From Vineibacter terrae (GTDB taxonomy: Bacteria > Pseudomonadota > Alphaproteobacteria > Reyranellales > Reyranellaceae): 64,000 nt of DNA. The translations under genes were made by a program, and so were the position numbers. The notes under the pieces were generated by a model. The model made no database searches and was not told where the DNA came from. It worked only from the letters and a program-made list of their open reading frames with translations. Below are positions 35,132-42,047 of the stretch, in pieces. The DNA lies in NCBI RefSeq assembly GCF_008039615.1, contig NZ_VDUZ01000027.1, positions 1 to 64,000 on the forward strand. The letters are read 5' to 3'. Position 1 is the first letter of the stretch. Each line of letters starts with the position of its first letter.

Positions 35132-35851
35132 GTGCTGTCGCCGGCCGATGTGCTGGCCCGGGCCATCGAGCCCGGCAGGCGATTCAACGGCTCATCCTCC
35201 GTGTCGACGACCCCGGCGCAGGTGCTGGCGCGTGCGCTGGACCACGGCGTTGCACGGTTTCCCAAGGGACTCCAATCCCGGCCGGAGCGTTGCCCAAGCG
35301 CGCCAGAGCAGCTCGAGCCGGATCCGCCACCGGCCTTTTCGGATGTGCAGTTCTGGCAGATCTGGATGTCGAACCGGGACTATCTGCTTCGCTGCAGCCT
35401 GCGGTTCTCCAGCGGCAACGCCGCGGATGCCGAGGATGCGCTGAGCGATGCGATGCTGAAGGCGGCGGCCGCATTTCGAACGACAGTGGTGCGCAATCAA
35501 AGAGCCTGGTTGCTGCGCCTGGTCCACAATGCCTGCATGGATCGCCATCGCGGCTATCAGAGGCAGAATCGCATCGTCAAGGACGCGGCGCATGACGGGG
35601 ATTATCTGTTTCCGGCCGTCGCGCCACAGCCCGACCGGTCGCCGGAGGAGCTGCTGTCGGCGCTGCAGTTCGCAACGCAGCTGCAGCGGGCTCTCGACGA
35701 GCTGCCACGGTCGCTGGCTGAACCGCTGCGGCTCTATCTCGACAACCGGCCCGACGCCGAGATCGCAGGCAATCTGAACGTGACAAAGGAAGTGATCCGC
35801 AAGCGCCGGCAAATGGCGCGCGACTGGCTGAGGCGGCGGCTGCAGGGATAG
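35132..35851 (+). CDS. ECF-type RNA polymerase sigma factor
   Basis: 239 residues in the form chosen. Residues about 70-150 match sigma region 2 (FWQIWMSNRDYLLRCSLRF, then DAEDALSDAMLKA and NQRAWLLRLVHNACMDRHR). Residues about 165-238 match region 4 with its helix-turn-helix (LPRSLAEPLRLYL, DAEIAGNLNVTKEVIRKRRQ). Region 3 is absent, as in ECF factors. No ATG precedes the domain; the GTG at 35132 (GGAGGA 14 bases upstream) is a guess, and starts back to a TTG at 34829 are possible. The N-terminal part contains two similar lines (ADVLARAIEPG and AQVLARALDHG). No anti-sigma gene is seen. Its place between the two converging gene groups suggests it controls the Reb locus. Confidence 0.78.
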   Translation: MLSPADVLARAIEPGRRFNGSSSVSTTPAQVLARALDHGVARFPKGLQSRPERCPSAPEQLEPDPPPAFSDVQFWQIWMSNRDYLLRCSLRFSSGNAADAEDALSDAMLKAAAAFRTTVVRNQRAWLLRLVHNACMDRHRGYQRQNRIVKDAAHDGDYLFPAVAPQPDRSPEELLSALQFATQLQRALDELPRSLAEPLRLYLDNRPDAEIAGNLNVTKEVIRKRRQMARDWLRRRLQG

Positions 35852-35880
35852 GCGCTCGGCCGTCGGCCATCCCGGGTCGG

Positions 35881-36339
35881 TCAGGAGCGCGGGAAGCCGT
35901 CAATCATCTTGTTCACCTGCGTGCCGATCTCGCCAACCGTGATGGCCGCTGCCAGCGAGCTTGCCAGCGCCAGCGCCAGGATGATCGCGCATTGCGGTAT
36001 CTTCGATTCGTCGGCGAACATCGTGGCCAGGGCCTTGCCCTGGGCGACATTGCTGATGGAGAGGACATTGCGTTGATAGTCGACGGCGTCCTGTATCGCG
36101 ATCGCCGCGGCCTGGGCGGCCTTTTCATAGGCGATCGCCGCGCCGCTCGACAGCCGGGTGCCGCTGCCGTCCACCGGCGCCTGCAGCTTGTTCTCGAGCC
36201 CGAAGGCGAAGGCGGTGGATTTTCTGACGGCATCGATGATCTGGCTGTTGACCTGCAAGGAGGAGGGCGGCGGATCGCCGGCGGGCGGTGTCGCGTCGCC
36301 GTTGCTGGCGTTGGTTCCTCCGGCGGGCTCATCGGTCAT
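35881..36339 (-). CDS. RebB-related protein, diverged long form
   Basis: 152 residues. A disordered Pro/Gly-rich N-terminus (1-28) leads to SLQVNSQIIDAVRKSTAFAFG, a diverged version of the RebB opening (VNxQITDAVTQxNVxVLG). Long Ala-rich helices follow, then a hydrophobic segment (about 122-142, CAIILALALASSLAAAITVG) not found in the short RebB proteins, which might insert in a membrane or pack the ribbon. The ATG at 36339 is served by AAGGG; a GTG 9 bases earlier is possible. It is the last gene of the minus-strand group and ends 29 bases from the sigma-factor stop. Confidence 0.65.
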   Translation of the reverse strand: MTDEPAGGTNASNGDATPPAGDPPPSSLQVNSQIIDAVRKSTAFAFGLENKLQAPVDGSGTRLSSGAAIAYEKAAQAAAIAIQDAVDYQRNVLSISNVAQGKALATMFADESKIPQCAIILALALASSLAAAITVGEIGTQVNKMIDGFPRS

Positions 36340-36400
36340 GTTGATCACCCTTCAGCTCGGATCCTTGTGGAGAGGCATCGTCACGCAGGCGTGGGCGCGG

Positions 36401-36646
36401 TCAGCCCTTCTCGAACTGCTTGGCTGCATTCATGATCATCGTTATCGCGCTCGACGTCACGGCGTTGCCGATCTGCTGCAGGCCGCCTTGGGCCTGCTGT
36501 GCGTTTTCCATGGCCAGGGAGATCGAGTGTGCCATGGTCTGGTAGATGAGCGCCATGGATTGAGCCGGCGCCTCACCCAGCACCTTGACGTTGGATTGCG
36601 TCACGGCATCCGTGATTTGCGAGTTTACGGGTGTGTGGTCAGCCAT
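36401..36646 (-). CDS. RebB-family R-body protein
   Basis: 81 residues, close to RebB length. VNSQITDAVTQSNVKVLGEA is the family signature, followed by the conserved AxxxAxxYQxMAHxxxxAMENA pattern. RebB proteins polymerise into the coiled ribbon of R-bodies, which can unroll to long needles; the family is known as the killing-trait family from Caedibacter. AAGGAGC before the ATG is a good ribosome binding site. It is one of five clear members in this run and lies 61 bases after the stop of the previous one in reading order. Confidence 0.87.
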   Translation of the reverse strand: MADHTPVNSQITDAVTQSNVKVLGEAPAQSMALIYQTMAHSISLAMENAQQAQGGLQQIGNAVTSSAITMIMNAAKQFEKG

Positions 36647-36707
36647 GGCTGCATGCTCCTTGGCATTTCTGCCGTGCCCATGTCGCGCCGATTCCGCACC
36701 TCACGCT

Positions 36708-37028
36708 TCACCTCAGCAGCCGAGCCAGCACCAGCAGCGTGAGCAGCTCGTTGGCCTTGCTCGACCGGGCCAGCTTGCTGGCGGCGACGGCGCTTGCCAT
36801 CGTGTTCACGGCGTAGATCTGGATCACACCCTGGTTGGTCGCCGCCTGACCGCAGATGGCGCCCTGCTGCTGCGCCAAAGTCGCATTCTGGTACAGCACG
36901 CCGATGGAATGGGCCGCGCTCTGGTAGATCGTCCCCATGGCGATGGCCGGGGCGGACGCCAGGACCGAGACGTTCTGCTGCGTGACCGCGTCGGTGATCC
37001 GGCTGTTGACGAGGGTCGGGTATGCCAT
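36708..37028 (-). CDS. RebB-family R-body protein
   Basis: 106 residues. The signature VNSRITDAVTQQNVSVLASA opens the protein; AMGTIYQSAAHSIGVLYQNA and the QQQ-x-x-ATNQGVIQIYAVNTMASAV block match the two 111-residue copies at 38254 and 38762. The C-terminal tail (about residues 88-106) is strongly hydrophobic, LLTLLVLARLL. GGAGGC seven bases before the ATG sets the start. Expected product: a structural subunit of the R-body ribbon, cytosolic until extruded. Confidence 0.88.
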   Translation of the reverse strand: MAYPTLVNSRITDAVTQQNVSVLASAPAIAMGTIYQSAAHSIGVLYQNATLAQQQGAICGQAATNQGVIQIYAVNTMASAVAASKLARSSKANELLTLLVLARLLR

Positions 37029-37137
37029 ATCAGCGCCTCCGCCATCTGTCGCTCAGGTACCCGGCCTGGCCAGCTGCACCTTGCCCGACACGCGAGGTGG
37101 GCGTGGTCGTGAGAAGCGTGGCCATCTCCGTGCCCAC

Positions 37138-37368
37138 CTACGCACCCCCCGCCTGGGTGATCAGGGCGATCATCGCACCCGTTGCGGTATTGTTGATCTG
37201 CTGCATGCCGCCTTGCGTCTGGGTCGCGTTCTCCATCGCCAGGCCCATGGCATGGGCCATCGCCTGCGACGCTGCGGCCAGCGCCTCGGCGGGCGCCTCA
37301 CCCAGGACCTTGACGTTGGTCTGAGTGACGGCGTCGGTGATCTGCGCATTGACGGTCGGCGCCGCCAT
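37138..37368 (-). CDS. RebB-family R-body protein, short form
   Basis: 76 residues, the shortest member. VNAQITDAVTQTNVKVLGEA is followed by MAHAMGLAMENATQTQGGMQQ and a short Ala/Gly tail. It is most like the 81-residue protein at 36401, so this pair forms a second subgroup beside the three longer proteins. GGAGA before the ATG is a moderate ribosome binding site. Two subgroups in one locus suggest a ribbon built from more than one kind of subunit, as in other Reb loci. Confidence 0.86.
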   Translation of the reverse strand: MAAPTVNAQITDAVTQTNVKVLGEAPAEALAAASQAMAHAMGLAMENATQTQGGMQQINNTATGAMIALITQAGGA

Positions 37369-37401
37369 GGCTTTTCTCCACTGTCTGTCGCCGAAGGCTG
37401 C

Positions 37402-37710
37402 TCACGTCACGACCGGGCGCCCGTCGGACTCCATGCCATAGAGGTTCACGGATCGATAAGCCTCGCTGCGCTTCGACACGGAGGCCGGCGCCGGCCGGGG
37501 CTCGTCGTTGAGGATCTTGATGATGCCGGCCGCGACCAGGGCAAGCTCGGTCGCGGCGGCCAGGTCGCTGTGGCGCACGGCCGATCGGAACGCATCGCCG
37601 GCCGCGTTGGCGGAAGACAGCATCAAGCTCAGCGCCGACAAGGCTGCCGCAGACGCTGCCGCCAAACGAACCGCCTCATCAACCTCGTGCATGGACGTCG
37701 GGTCGGTCAT
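37402..37710 (-). CDS. Small helical protein within the Reb run
   Basis: 102 residues, not clearly RebB. MHEVDEAVRLAAASAAALSALSLMLSSANAAGDAF is a long Ala/Ser-rich helix and ELALVAAGIIKILNDE a second one; the C-terminus is polar. The spacing of DEAV and the Ala-rich helix may be a faint echo of ITDAVTQ, but I would not call homology from this. GAGGAGG before the ATG at 37710 is strong. It lies 33 bases upstream of the 76-residue Reb gene and is likely cotranscribed, perhaps as an assembly factor. Confidence 0.6.
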   Translation of the reverse strand: MTDPTSMHEVDEAVRLAAASAAALSALSLMLSSANAAGDAFRSAVRHSDLAAATELALVAAGIIKILNDEPRPAPASVSKRSEAYRSVNLYGMESDGRPVVT

Positions 37711-37752
37711 GTCATCCTCCTCGATCCGGCTCACCGGCGCATGCGCCGCCCG

Positions 37753-38157
37753 TCATGGGGCGTCGTCATCGTCGTCCAGCTCCGTGGCCGGCCAGCGCCC
37801 GTGATTGCCCAGCAGGGCGTTCACGCATTTCGTCGTCGCGACCATGCTGAGGATGTTGGTCCTTTGCTGGGTCGCCACCGAGTTGTGATACATGAGTCCG
37901 TTGGCCTGGTTGGCGGACACGAGGCTTTCCAGCGCTGCGAAGGAGGGGCCGGAGCCGATCACGGTCAGCAGCGCCTGTGTGATCGCGTCGGTAACCTGCG
38001 GCGCGGCGCCGTCGGCCGCCAGCTCGCGGTAAAGCTTGAGCAGCTCGCGGAACGTCACGTCGTAAGAGGCGGCGCCGGGCGGCTCCCGGCCACGCGGCTC
38101 GTCCCGGGTGCCACCGGTGCGTCGCTTGCCATTCTCCGGCTGCGGCTCCTTGCCCAT
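37753..38157 (-). CDS. RebB-like protein, diverged
   Basis: 134 residues. After a charged, probably disordered N-terminus (1-35), APQVTDAITQALLTVIGSGPSF aligns with the RebB signature (V-x-x-x-ITDAVTQ-x-x-V-x-VLG). ALESLVSANQANGLMYHNSVATQQRTNI and ATTKCVNALLG continue the family pattern, ending in an acidic tail (ELDDDDDAP). GGGAGG close to the ATG at 38157 supports this start over a GTG 21 bases earlier. The single Cys and acidic tail are unlike the other members. Confidence 0.72.
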   Translation of the reverse strand: MGKEPQPENGKRRTGGTRDEPRGREPPGAASYDVTFRELLKLYRELAADGAAPQVTDAITQALLTVIGSGPSFAALESLVSANQANGLMYHNSVATQQRTNILSMVATTKCVNALLGNHGRWPATELDDDDDAP

Positions 38158-38196
38158 GGGACCTCCCTTGATGACCACGCTGTTGGGCGGCGACCG

Positions 38197-38228
38197 GGCC
38201 GGATACCCGATGTCGGAGATATCCGGCC
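38197..38228. repeat. Hairpin between Reb genes
   Basis: Arms GGCCGGATA (38197-38205) and complement (38220-38228) with a 14-base loop that can itself pair (CCGA with TCGG). It lies after the stop of the Reb gene at 38254 and before the next start at 38157 on the minus strand. It could slow or partly end transcription, or protect the upstream transcript; no T-run follows. Confidence 0.6.
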
Positions 38229-38253
38229 GCTGGCGGTTGCCGGCGAGACGTCA

Positions 38254-38589
38254 TCAACTCGGTATCGGCCCGGTGCTGGCGCGCAGCGCGCTGAGCAGCG
38301 CCAGCATGTTGTCCGGCACGTCGCTCTGCGCCAGCTTTGCGGCCGAGACCGCGCCCGCCATGGTATCGACGCTGTAGATCTGGATGACGCCCTGGTTGGT
38401 CGCAGCCTGCGCCGCGATGGCGAGCTGCTGCTGGGCGCTGGCGGCGTTCTCGTAGAGGATGCCGGTCGAATGCGCGAGCGACTGGTAGATGGCGCCCATC
38501 GCCATCGCCGGCGCGTCGCCGAGAACCTTCACATTGGCCTGGGTCACCGCATCCGTGATCTGCCCGTTGACGGGAGTTGGAATGGCCAT
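38254..38589 (-). CDS. RebB-family R-body protein, duplicate copy
   Basis: 111 residues. VNGQITDAVTQANVKVLGDA and the AMGAIYQSLAH, YENAASAQQQ, AATNQGVIQIYSVDTMAGAV blocks are the family hallmarks. It differs from the copy at 38762 by one residue (Ala for Thr after GAVS). Nucleotide differences are also few, so the duplication or a gene conversion is recent. GAGGAGATGACGC precedes the ATG. A hairpin follows the stop and a strong terminator precedes the gene, so it may have its own promoter in 38590-38706. Confidence 0.9.
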   Translation of the reverse strand: MAIPTPVNGQITDAVTQANVKVLGDAPAMAMGAIYQSLAHSTGILYENAASAQQQLAIAAQAATNQGVIQIYSVDTMAGAVSAAKLAQSDVPDNMLALLSALRASTGPIPS

Positions 38590-38706
38590 GCGTCATCTCC
38601 TCTTGCAGGATCTTTCGACGGCTCCGGCCGATCGCGGATCGCCGTCGCCTTCTATGACGCCGAACGGAGGCCGGTTGTGAGCATTCGCGGGCGCCATATC
38701 GACAAG

Positions 38707-38735
38707 AAAAAACAGGCATCCGATGGGATGCCTGT
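38707..38735 (-). terminator. Rho-independent terminator after the first Reb copy
   Basis: On the minus strand, a 10-base stem ACAGGCATCC with its complement and a 4-base loop is followed directly by a run of T. This is the textbook form and is the clearest terminator in the window. It ends the transcript of the Reb gene at 38762 before the next copy. Confidence 0.88.
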
Positions 38736-38761
38736 CTGATGGAGCAGAGGTGCGGGCCGCG

Positions 38762-39097
38762 TCAGGAAGGGATCGGCCCGGTGCTGGCGCGCAGCGCGCT
38801 GAGCAGCGCCAGCATGTTGTCCGGCACGTCGCTCTGCGCCAGCTTCGCCGTCGAGACCGCGCCCGCCATGGTATCGACGCTGTAGATCTGGATGACGCCC
38901 TGGTTGGTCGCAGCCTGCGCCGCGATGGCGAGCTGCTGCTGGGCGCTGGCGGCGTTCTCGTAGAGGATGCCGGTCGAATGCGCGAGCGACTGATAGATGG
39001 CGCCCATCGCCATCGCCGGCGCGTCGCCGAGAACCTTGACATTGGCCTGGGTCACCGCATCCGTGATCTGCCCGTTGACGGGAGTCGGAATGGCCAT
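38762..39097 (-). CDS. RebB-family R-body protein, first copy of the run
   Basis: 111 residues, 110 identical to the product at 38254. It has the same signature and block order, with Ala-rich helices over its whole length and no signal peptide. AAGGAGATGACGC precedes the ATG at 39097. The terminator at 38707 makes it a single-gene transcript, so it could be expressed at a different level from the rest of the run. A possible ECF-type promoter lies just upstream at 39139-39165. As the leading copy it may be the main ribbon subunit. Confidence 0.9.
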   Translation of the reverse strand: MAIPTPVNGQITDAVTQANVKVLGDAPAMAMGAIYQSLAHSTGILYENAASAQQQLAIAAQAATNQGVIQIYSVDTMAGAVSTAKLAQSDVPDNMLALLSALRASTGPIPS

Positions 39098-39138
39098 GCG
39101 TCATCTCCTTCGCGTTTGGGCCACGCACCGCGCGATCA

Positions 39139-39165
39139 TCGACAGGCGAAGCGGTGCACGTTTCC
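39139..39165 (-). promoter_or_regulatory. Possible ECF sigma-type promoter for the leading Reb gene
   Basis: On the minus strand GGAAAC (complement of 39160-39165) and TGTCGA (complement of 39139-39144) are 15 bases apart and end about 40 bases before the ATG at 39097. The GGAAAC box resembles the -35 element of many ECF sigma factors. The match was not found before the other Reb genes, so it is weak evidence that the linked sigma factor acts here. Confidence 0.3.
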
Positions 39166-39225
39166 TTGACGCAGGGCATGGCAGCTTGTGAAGTCCGATC
39201 CGGCAAACCCCGTCCCGCATATCTG

Positions 39226-39891
39226 TCAGGAGGTCGCCGCGGGCGTCGGCTGGGCATCGCGCGCCTGCGCGCTGCGGCTGCGGCGGGCGGCGAGCGTGCG
39301 AAGCGCCAGCAGCACGTCGCCGCCGGTGGCATGGACGGCGCGCTTGGTCGCTGCCCATTCCTCGAGCGCGGCGCGCGCGGCTGTCGTGCGGGCGTTCCAG
39401 TCAGGCTCGAGCGTGGTGGTGATCTCCAGCCTGATGTCGTTCACCGGATCGAAGAAGTAGATGCTGTAGATGATGCCGTGCTCGGCGCTCTTCACGTCCA
39501 GGCCGTTGGCCGTGAGCCAGGTGCGCCAGGCCTCGACGTCGTTGCGGGTCGGCACCTCCAGGGCCAGGTGCTCGAAGGTGCGGTAGGCGGGATGCGGCTT
39601 GGCGGCCGGCGGCGGCGTGCCGGGACACTCGAAGAACGCGATGGTCTCACCGCTGCCCAGCCGGAAGAAGCTGTGGAAGTACGGGAGCTTCTCGCCGGTG
39701 GACGGCACCTCGCCATCGAGGATGGCATTGACCAGGGGCAGGCCCAGCACCCGGGTGTAGAAGTCTGCCGTGGCCTCGGTGTCGCAGGTGACATAGGCCA
39801 GGTGGTGCAGGCGCTGCGGACCCACCGCGGGGCGGTCGGCGGCTGGCGACGTCGCCAGCAAGGGCGCAGATGGTCTGTGCATGACGGACAT
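39226..39891 (-). CDS. VOC-family (glyoxalase-like) protein
   Basis: 221 residues with one vicinal-oxygen-chelate domain over residues 25-160. LHHLAYVTCDTEATADFYTRVLGLPLV opens the first beta-alpha-beta-beta-beta unit with the metal His; FEHLALEVPT supplies the second His and RLEITTTLEPDW the Glu. It is probably a dioxygenase, lyase or isomerase with a divalent metal. The C-terminal 60 residues are an Ala/Arg-rich extension. GAGGAGGC upstream of the ATG at 39891 fixes the start. A LysR gene is divergent, with a perfect palindrome between them, so the VOC gene is its likely target. Confidence 0.85.
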   Translation of the reverse strand: MSVMHRPSAPLLATSPAADRPAVGPQRLHHLAYVTCDTEATADFYTRVLGLPLVNAILDGEVPSTGEKLPYFHSFFRLGSGETIAFFECPGTPPPAAKPHPAYRTFEHLALEVPTRNDVEAWRTWLTANGLDVKSAEHGIIYSIYFFDPVNDIRLEITTTLEPDWNARTTAARAALEEWAATKRAVHATGGDVLLALRTLAARRSRSAQARDAQPTPAATS

Positions 39892-39964
39892 GGACGCCTC
39901 CTCTGTTGCGGTTGCCAGCCTTCGCGCCGCGGCGTCGGTACGGCAACGGAAAAGGCTTGGGCCG

Positions 39965-39985
39965 GGATTAACCTTTGGTTAATCC
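39965..39985. promoter_or_regulatory. Perfect palindrome, probable LysR operator
   Basis: Arms GGATTAACC and GGTTAATCC are separated by TTT. It contains ATTAACC/GGTTAAT, an extended T-N11-A LysR box. It lies 6 bases before the LysR start and 73 bases from the divergent VOC start, ideal for autorepression and control of the VOC gene. Confidence 0.75.
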
Positions 39986-39991
39986 TTGGCC

Positions 39992-40858
39992 ATGAACCTG
40001 CGTCAGATCGAGGCGTTCCGGGCCGTGATGACGGCCGGCACCGTGCGCGGCGCCGCCGAGCTGCTGCGCATCTCTGAGCCGGCGGTCAGCAAGCTGCTGG
40101 CGCTGGCCGAGCGGCGGGCCGGCATCCGGCTGTTCGACCGCGTGAAAGGGCGGCTGGTGCCGACGCCCGAGGCGCGTGCCCTGCACCGGGAGGTCGGCTT
40201 CCTGTGGCAGCGCGTGGAGCGTGTGCGCGACACGCTGCAGGCGCTGGCCAACCCGACATCTTCCAGCCTGTCGCTCAGCGTGTCGCCCAGCCTCGTGCGG
40301 CTGGTGCCGCCGGTCGTGAACGAGCTGTACGCGCAGATCCCGGCATTGAACTGCCGCGTCACCGTGACGGCGCCGTCCGAGCTGGTGGCCGAAGTCGCCG
40401 AGGGCGGCACCGATATCGGCATCGCGCTGGCGCCACCGGCGCATCCCGGGCTGATCGAGGTGGCGCGCTACCAGTGCGGACTGGTGTGCGTGATGCCGGC
40501 GGGGCACAAGCTGGCGCGCCGTCGCGTGGTGCGCAAGGCGGACCTCGACAGCCACCGCCTGATCACGATCGAGCGTACGTCGGGCGTCCTGGAGCAGGCC
40601 TTCGCCGGCCTGGAGGTCAGCATGGAGCTGCGCTCGGGGCCGATCGCGTGCTGGTTCGTGCAGGCCGGTGTCGGCGTGGCGCTGGTCGATGCCGCCACCA
40701 TGGCCGGTGAGAGCGACGCCAGCCTGGTGGCGCGGCCGTTCCAGCCCAGCCCGGCGATCGAGGTGCTCGTGCTGCGTCACGCGGCGCGGCCGCTGTCGCG
40801 CACGGCGGAACGCTTCTGCCGCCTGTTCGACGCGATGTGGAAGAAGCGCCTGCCCTGA
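39992..40858 (+). CDS. LysR-family transcriptional regulator
   Basis: 288 residues. The helix-turn-helix spans about residues 3-62 (LRQIEAFRAVMTAGTVRGAAELLRISEPAVSKLLALAE); the effector domain follows from about 90. The wording LRISEPAVSKLL is that of the NocR/OccR-like subgroup controlling amino-acid or opine-type catabolism. The ATG at 39992 is preferred over a TTG two codons earlier. A perfect palindrome overlaps its leader, suggesting autoregulation. Divergent from the VOC gene; the family A palindrome lies after its stop. Confidence 0.9.
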   Translation: MNLRQIEAFRAVMTAGTVRGAAELLRISEPAVSKLLALAERRAGIRLFDRVKGRLVPTPEARALHREVGFLWQRVERVRDTLQALANPTSSSLSLSVSPSLVRLVPPVVNELYAQIPALNCRVTVTAPSELVAEVAEGGTDIGIALAPPAHPGLIEVARYQCGLVCVMPAGHKLARRRVVRKADLDSHRLITIERTSGVLEQAFAGLEVSMELRSGPIACWFVQAGVGVALVDAATMAGESDASLVARPFQPSPAIEVLVLRHAARPLSRTAERFCRLFDAMWKKRLP

Positions 40859-40916
40859 GGCTCCCCGCTCGCGGCGGAGGATTCGGATATGGCGTGCGAT
40901 GGTGCTGTAGCATCAC

Positions 40917-41005
40917 CTGTCATCCCGAGCGCAGCGAGGGATCTCCTGCGAGTGGCGCACTGTGCGTCTCACGCGGGAGATCCCTCGCTGCGCTCGGGAT
41001 GACAG
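40917..41005. repeat. Palindromic intergenic repeat, family A, copy 2
   Basis: 34-base arms (40917-40950 and 40972-41005) with a single mismatch and a 21-base loop. The arms match those of the copy at 6085-6177; only the loop differs. It sits between the convergent LysR and quinone oxidoreductase genes. Confidence 0.9.
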
Positions 41006-41030
41006 CGGGATCATAGCGGATGGCCGGCGA

Positions 41031-42035
41031 TCACATCGCGAGCACGATCCGGCCCATCACCTGGCGGTCGAGCAGGGCGCGGAAGGCGGACGCCACATCC
41101 TCGAGCGCGAAGGTGCGGTCGACATGCGGGCGCAGCGCACCGGCCTCGACGGCGTCATGCAGGCGCCGGTGCAGGTCGGCCATGCGGGCCGCCTGCTCGA
41201 AGCGGGCATCGTGCGGACTCCAGCCGAGATAGTAGCCGAGGTTCAGTCCGACGACGGTGAGGTTCTTGACCAGCAGGATGTTGGCCGGGATCGACGGGAT
41301 GGTGCCGCCGGCGAAGCCGATCGGACAGATGCGTGCCTCCGGCGCCATGCAGCGCAGCGACTGGTTGAAGACGTCGCCGCCGACAGGGTCGAAGACCACG
41401 TCGGCGCCGCTTCCGCCGGTGATCTGCAGCACCTGGTCGCGGAAATCGCCGGCGCGGTAGTCGATGACGTGGTCGGCGCCATGGGCACGCGCGAAGGCAC
41501 ATTTGTCGGGGCCGCCGGCGGTGGCGATGACCCGGGCACCCATCATCTTGCCGATCTCGACCGCTGCCATCCCGACACCGCCGGCCGCGGCATGCACCAG
41601 CAGCCATTCGCCGGCCTGCAGGTCCATGAACCGGGGCCAGAGCAGGGCGGCGCCGGCGGTCGGATAGGAGGTCGACAGCGGCACGGCGTGCGCCCAGTCG
41701 AGCGACGGCGGCTTGGGGAAGACGTTCACCTCATGCGCCACGGCCTCCTCGGCGAAGCCGCCCCAGTCGAGCACGGCATAGACGGCATCGCCCACCTTGA
41801 AGGCCTTGGCATCGGCGGCGGCCTCGATCACGGTGCCGCTGATCTCCGTCCCGGGCGCGAAGGGAAAGGGCGGCTTGCGCTGATACTTGCCGGCGATCAC
41901 CAGCGAGGTGCCGAAGCTGACGCCGGCCGCGCGCACGGCGATGCGCACCTGGCCCGGCTTCAGCGGCGGCCGCTCCATGTCCTCGAGCCGCAGCGACTCC
42001 GGTGGGCCCCACTGGCGGCAGATCATCGCACGCAT
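41031..42035 (-). CDS. NADPH:quinone oxidoreductase family protein
   Basis: 334 residues of the zinc-free MDR branch. VRAAGVSFGTSLVIAGKYQ, PFAPGTEISGTV and LLVHAAAGGVGMAAVEIGKMMGARVIAT (nucleotide motif AAGGVG) are typical of QOR-like enzymes; no cysteine set for structural zinc is present. It transfers hydride from NADPH to a quinone or an enone. It lies 12 bases after the P450 stop on the same strand, so the pair is one operon. It could reduce the product of the P450 or feed electrons; this link is inference. The TetR gene next to the P450 probably controls both. Confidence 0.88.
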   Translation of the reverse strand: MRAMICRQWGPPESLRLEDMERPPLKPGQVRIAVRAAGVSFGTSLVIAGKYQRKPPFPFAPGTEISGTVIEAAADAKAFKVGDAVYAVLDWGGFAEEAVAHEVNVFPKPPSLDWAHAVPLSTSYPTAGAALLWPRFMDLQAGEWLLVHAAAGGVGMAAVEIGKMMGARVIATAGGPDKCAFARAHGADHVIDYRAGDFRDQVLQITGGSGADVVFDPVGGDVFNQSLRCMAPEARICPIGFAGGTIPSIPANILLVKNLTVVGLNLGYYLGWSPHDARFEQAARMADLHRRLHDAVEAGALRPHVDRTFALEDVASAFRALLDRQVMGRIVLAM

Positions 42036-42047
42036 GTCTTGTCTTCC

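Noticed and set aside
36401-39097. The run of small Ala-rich proteins as phasins or gas-vesicle proteins
   Set aside because: The shared ITDAVTQ-x-NV-x-VLG signature and the YQ/NA/QQQ block order are specific to the Reb family; no granule or gas-vesicle genes accompany them.
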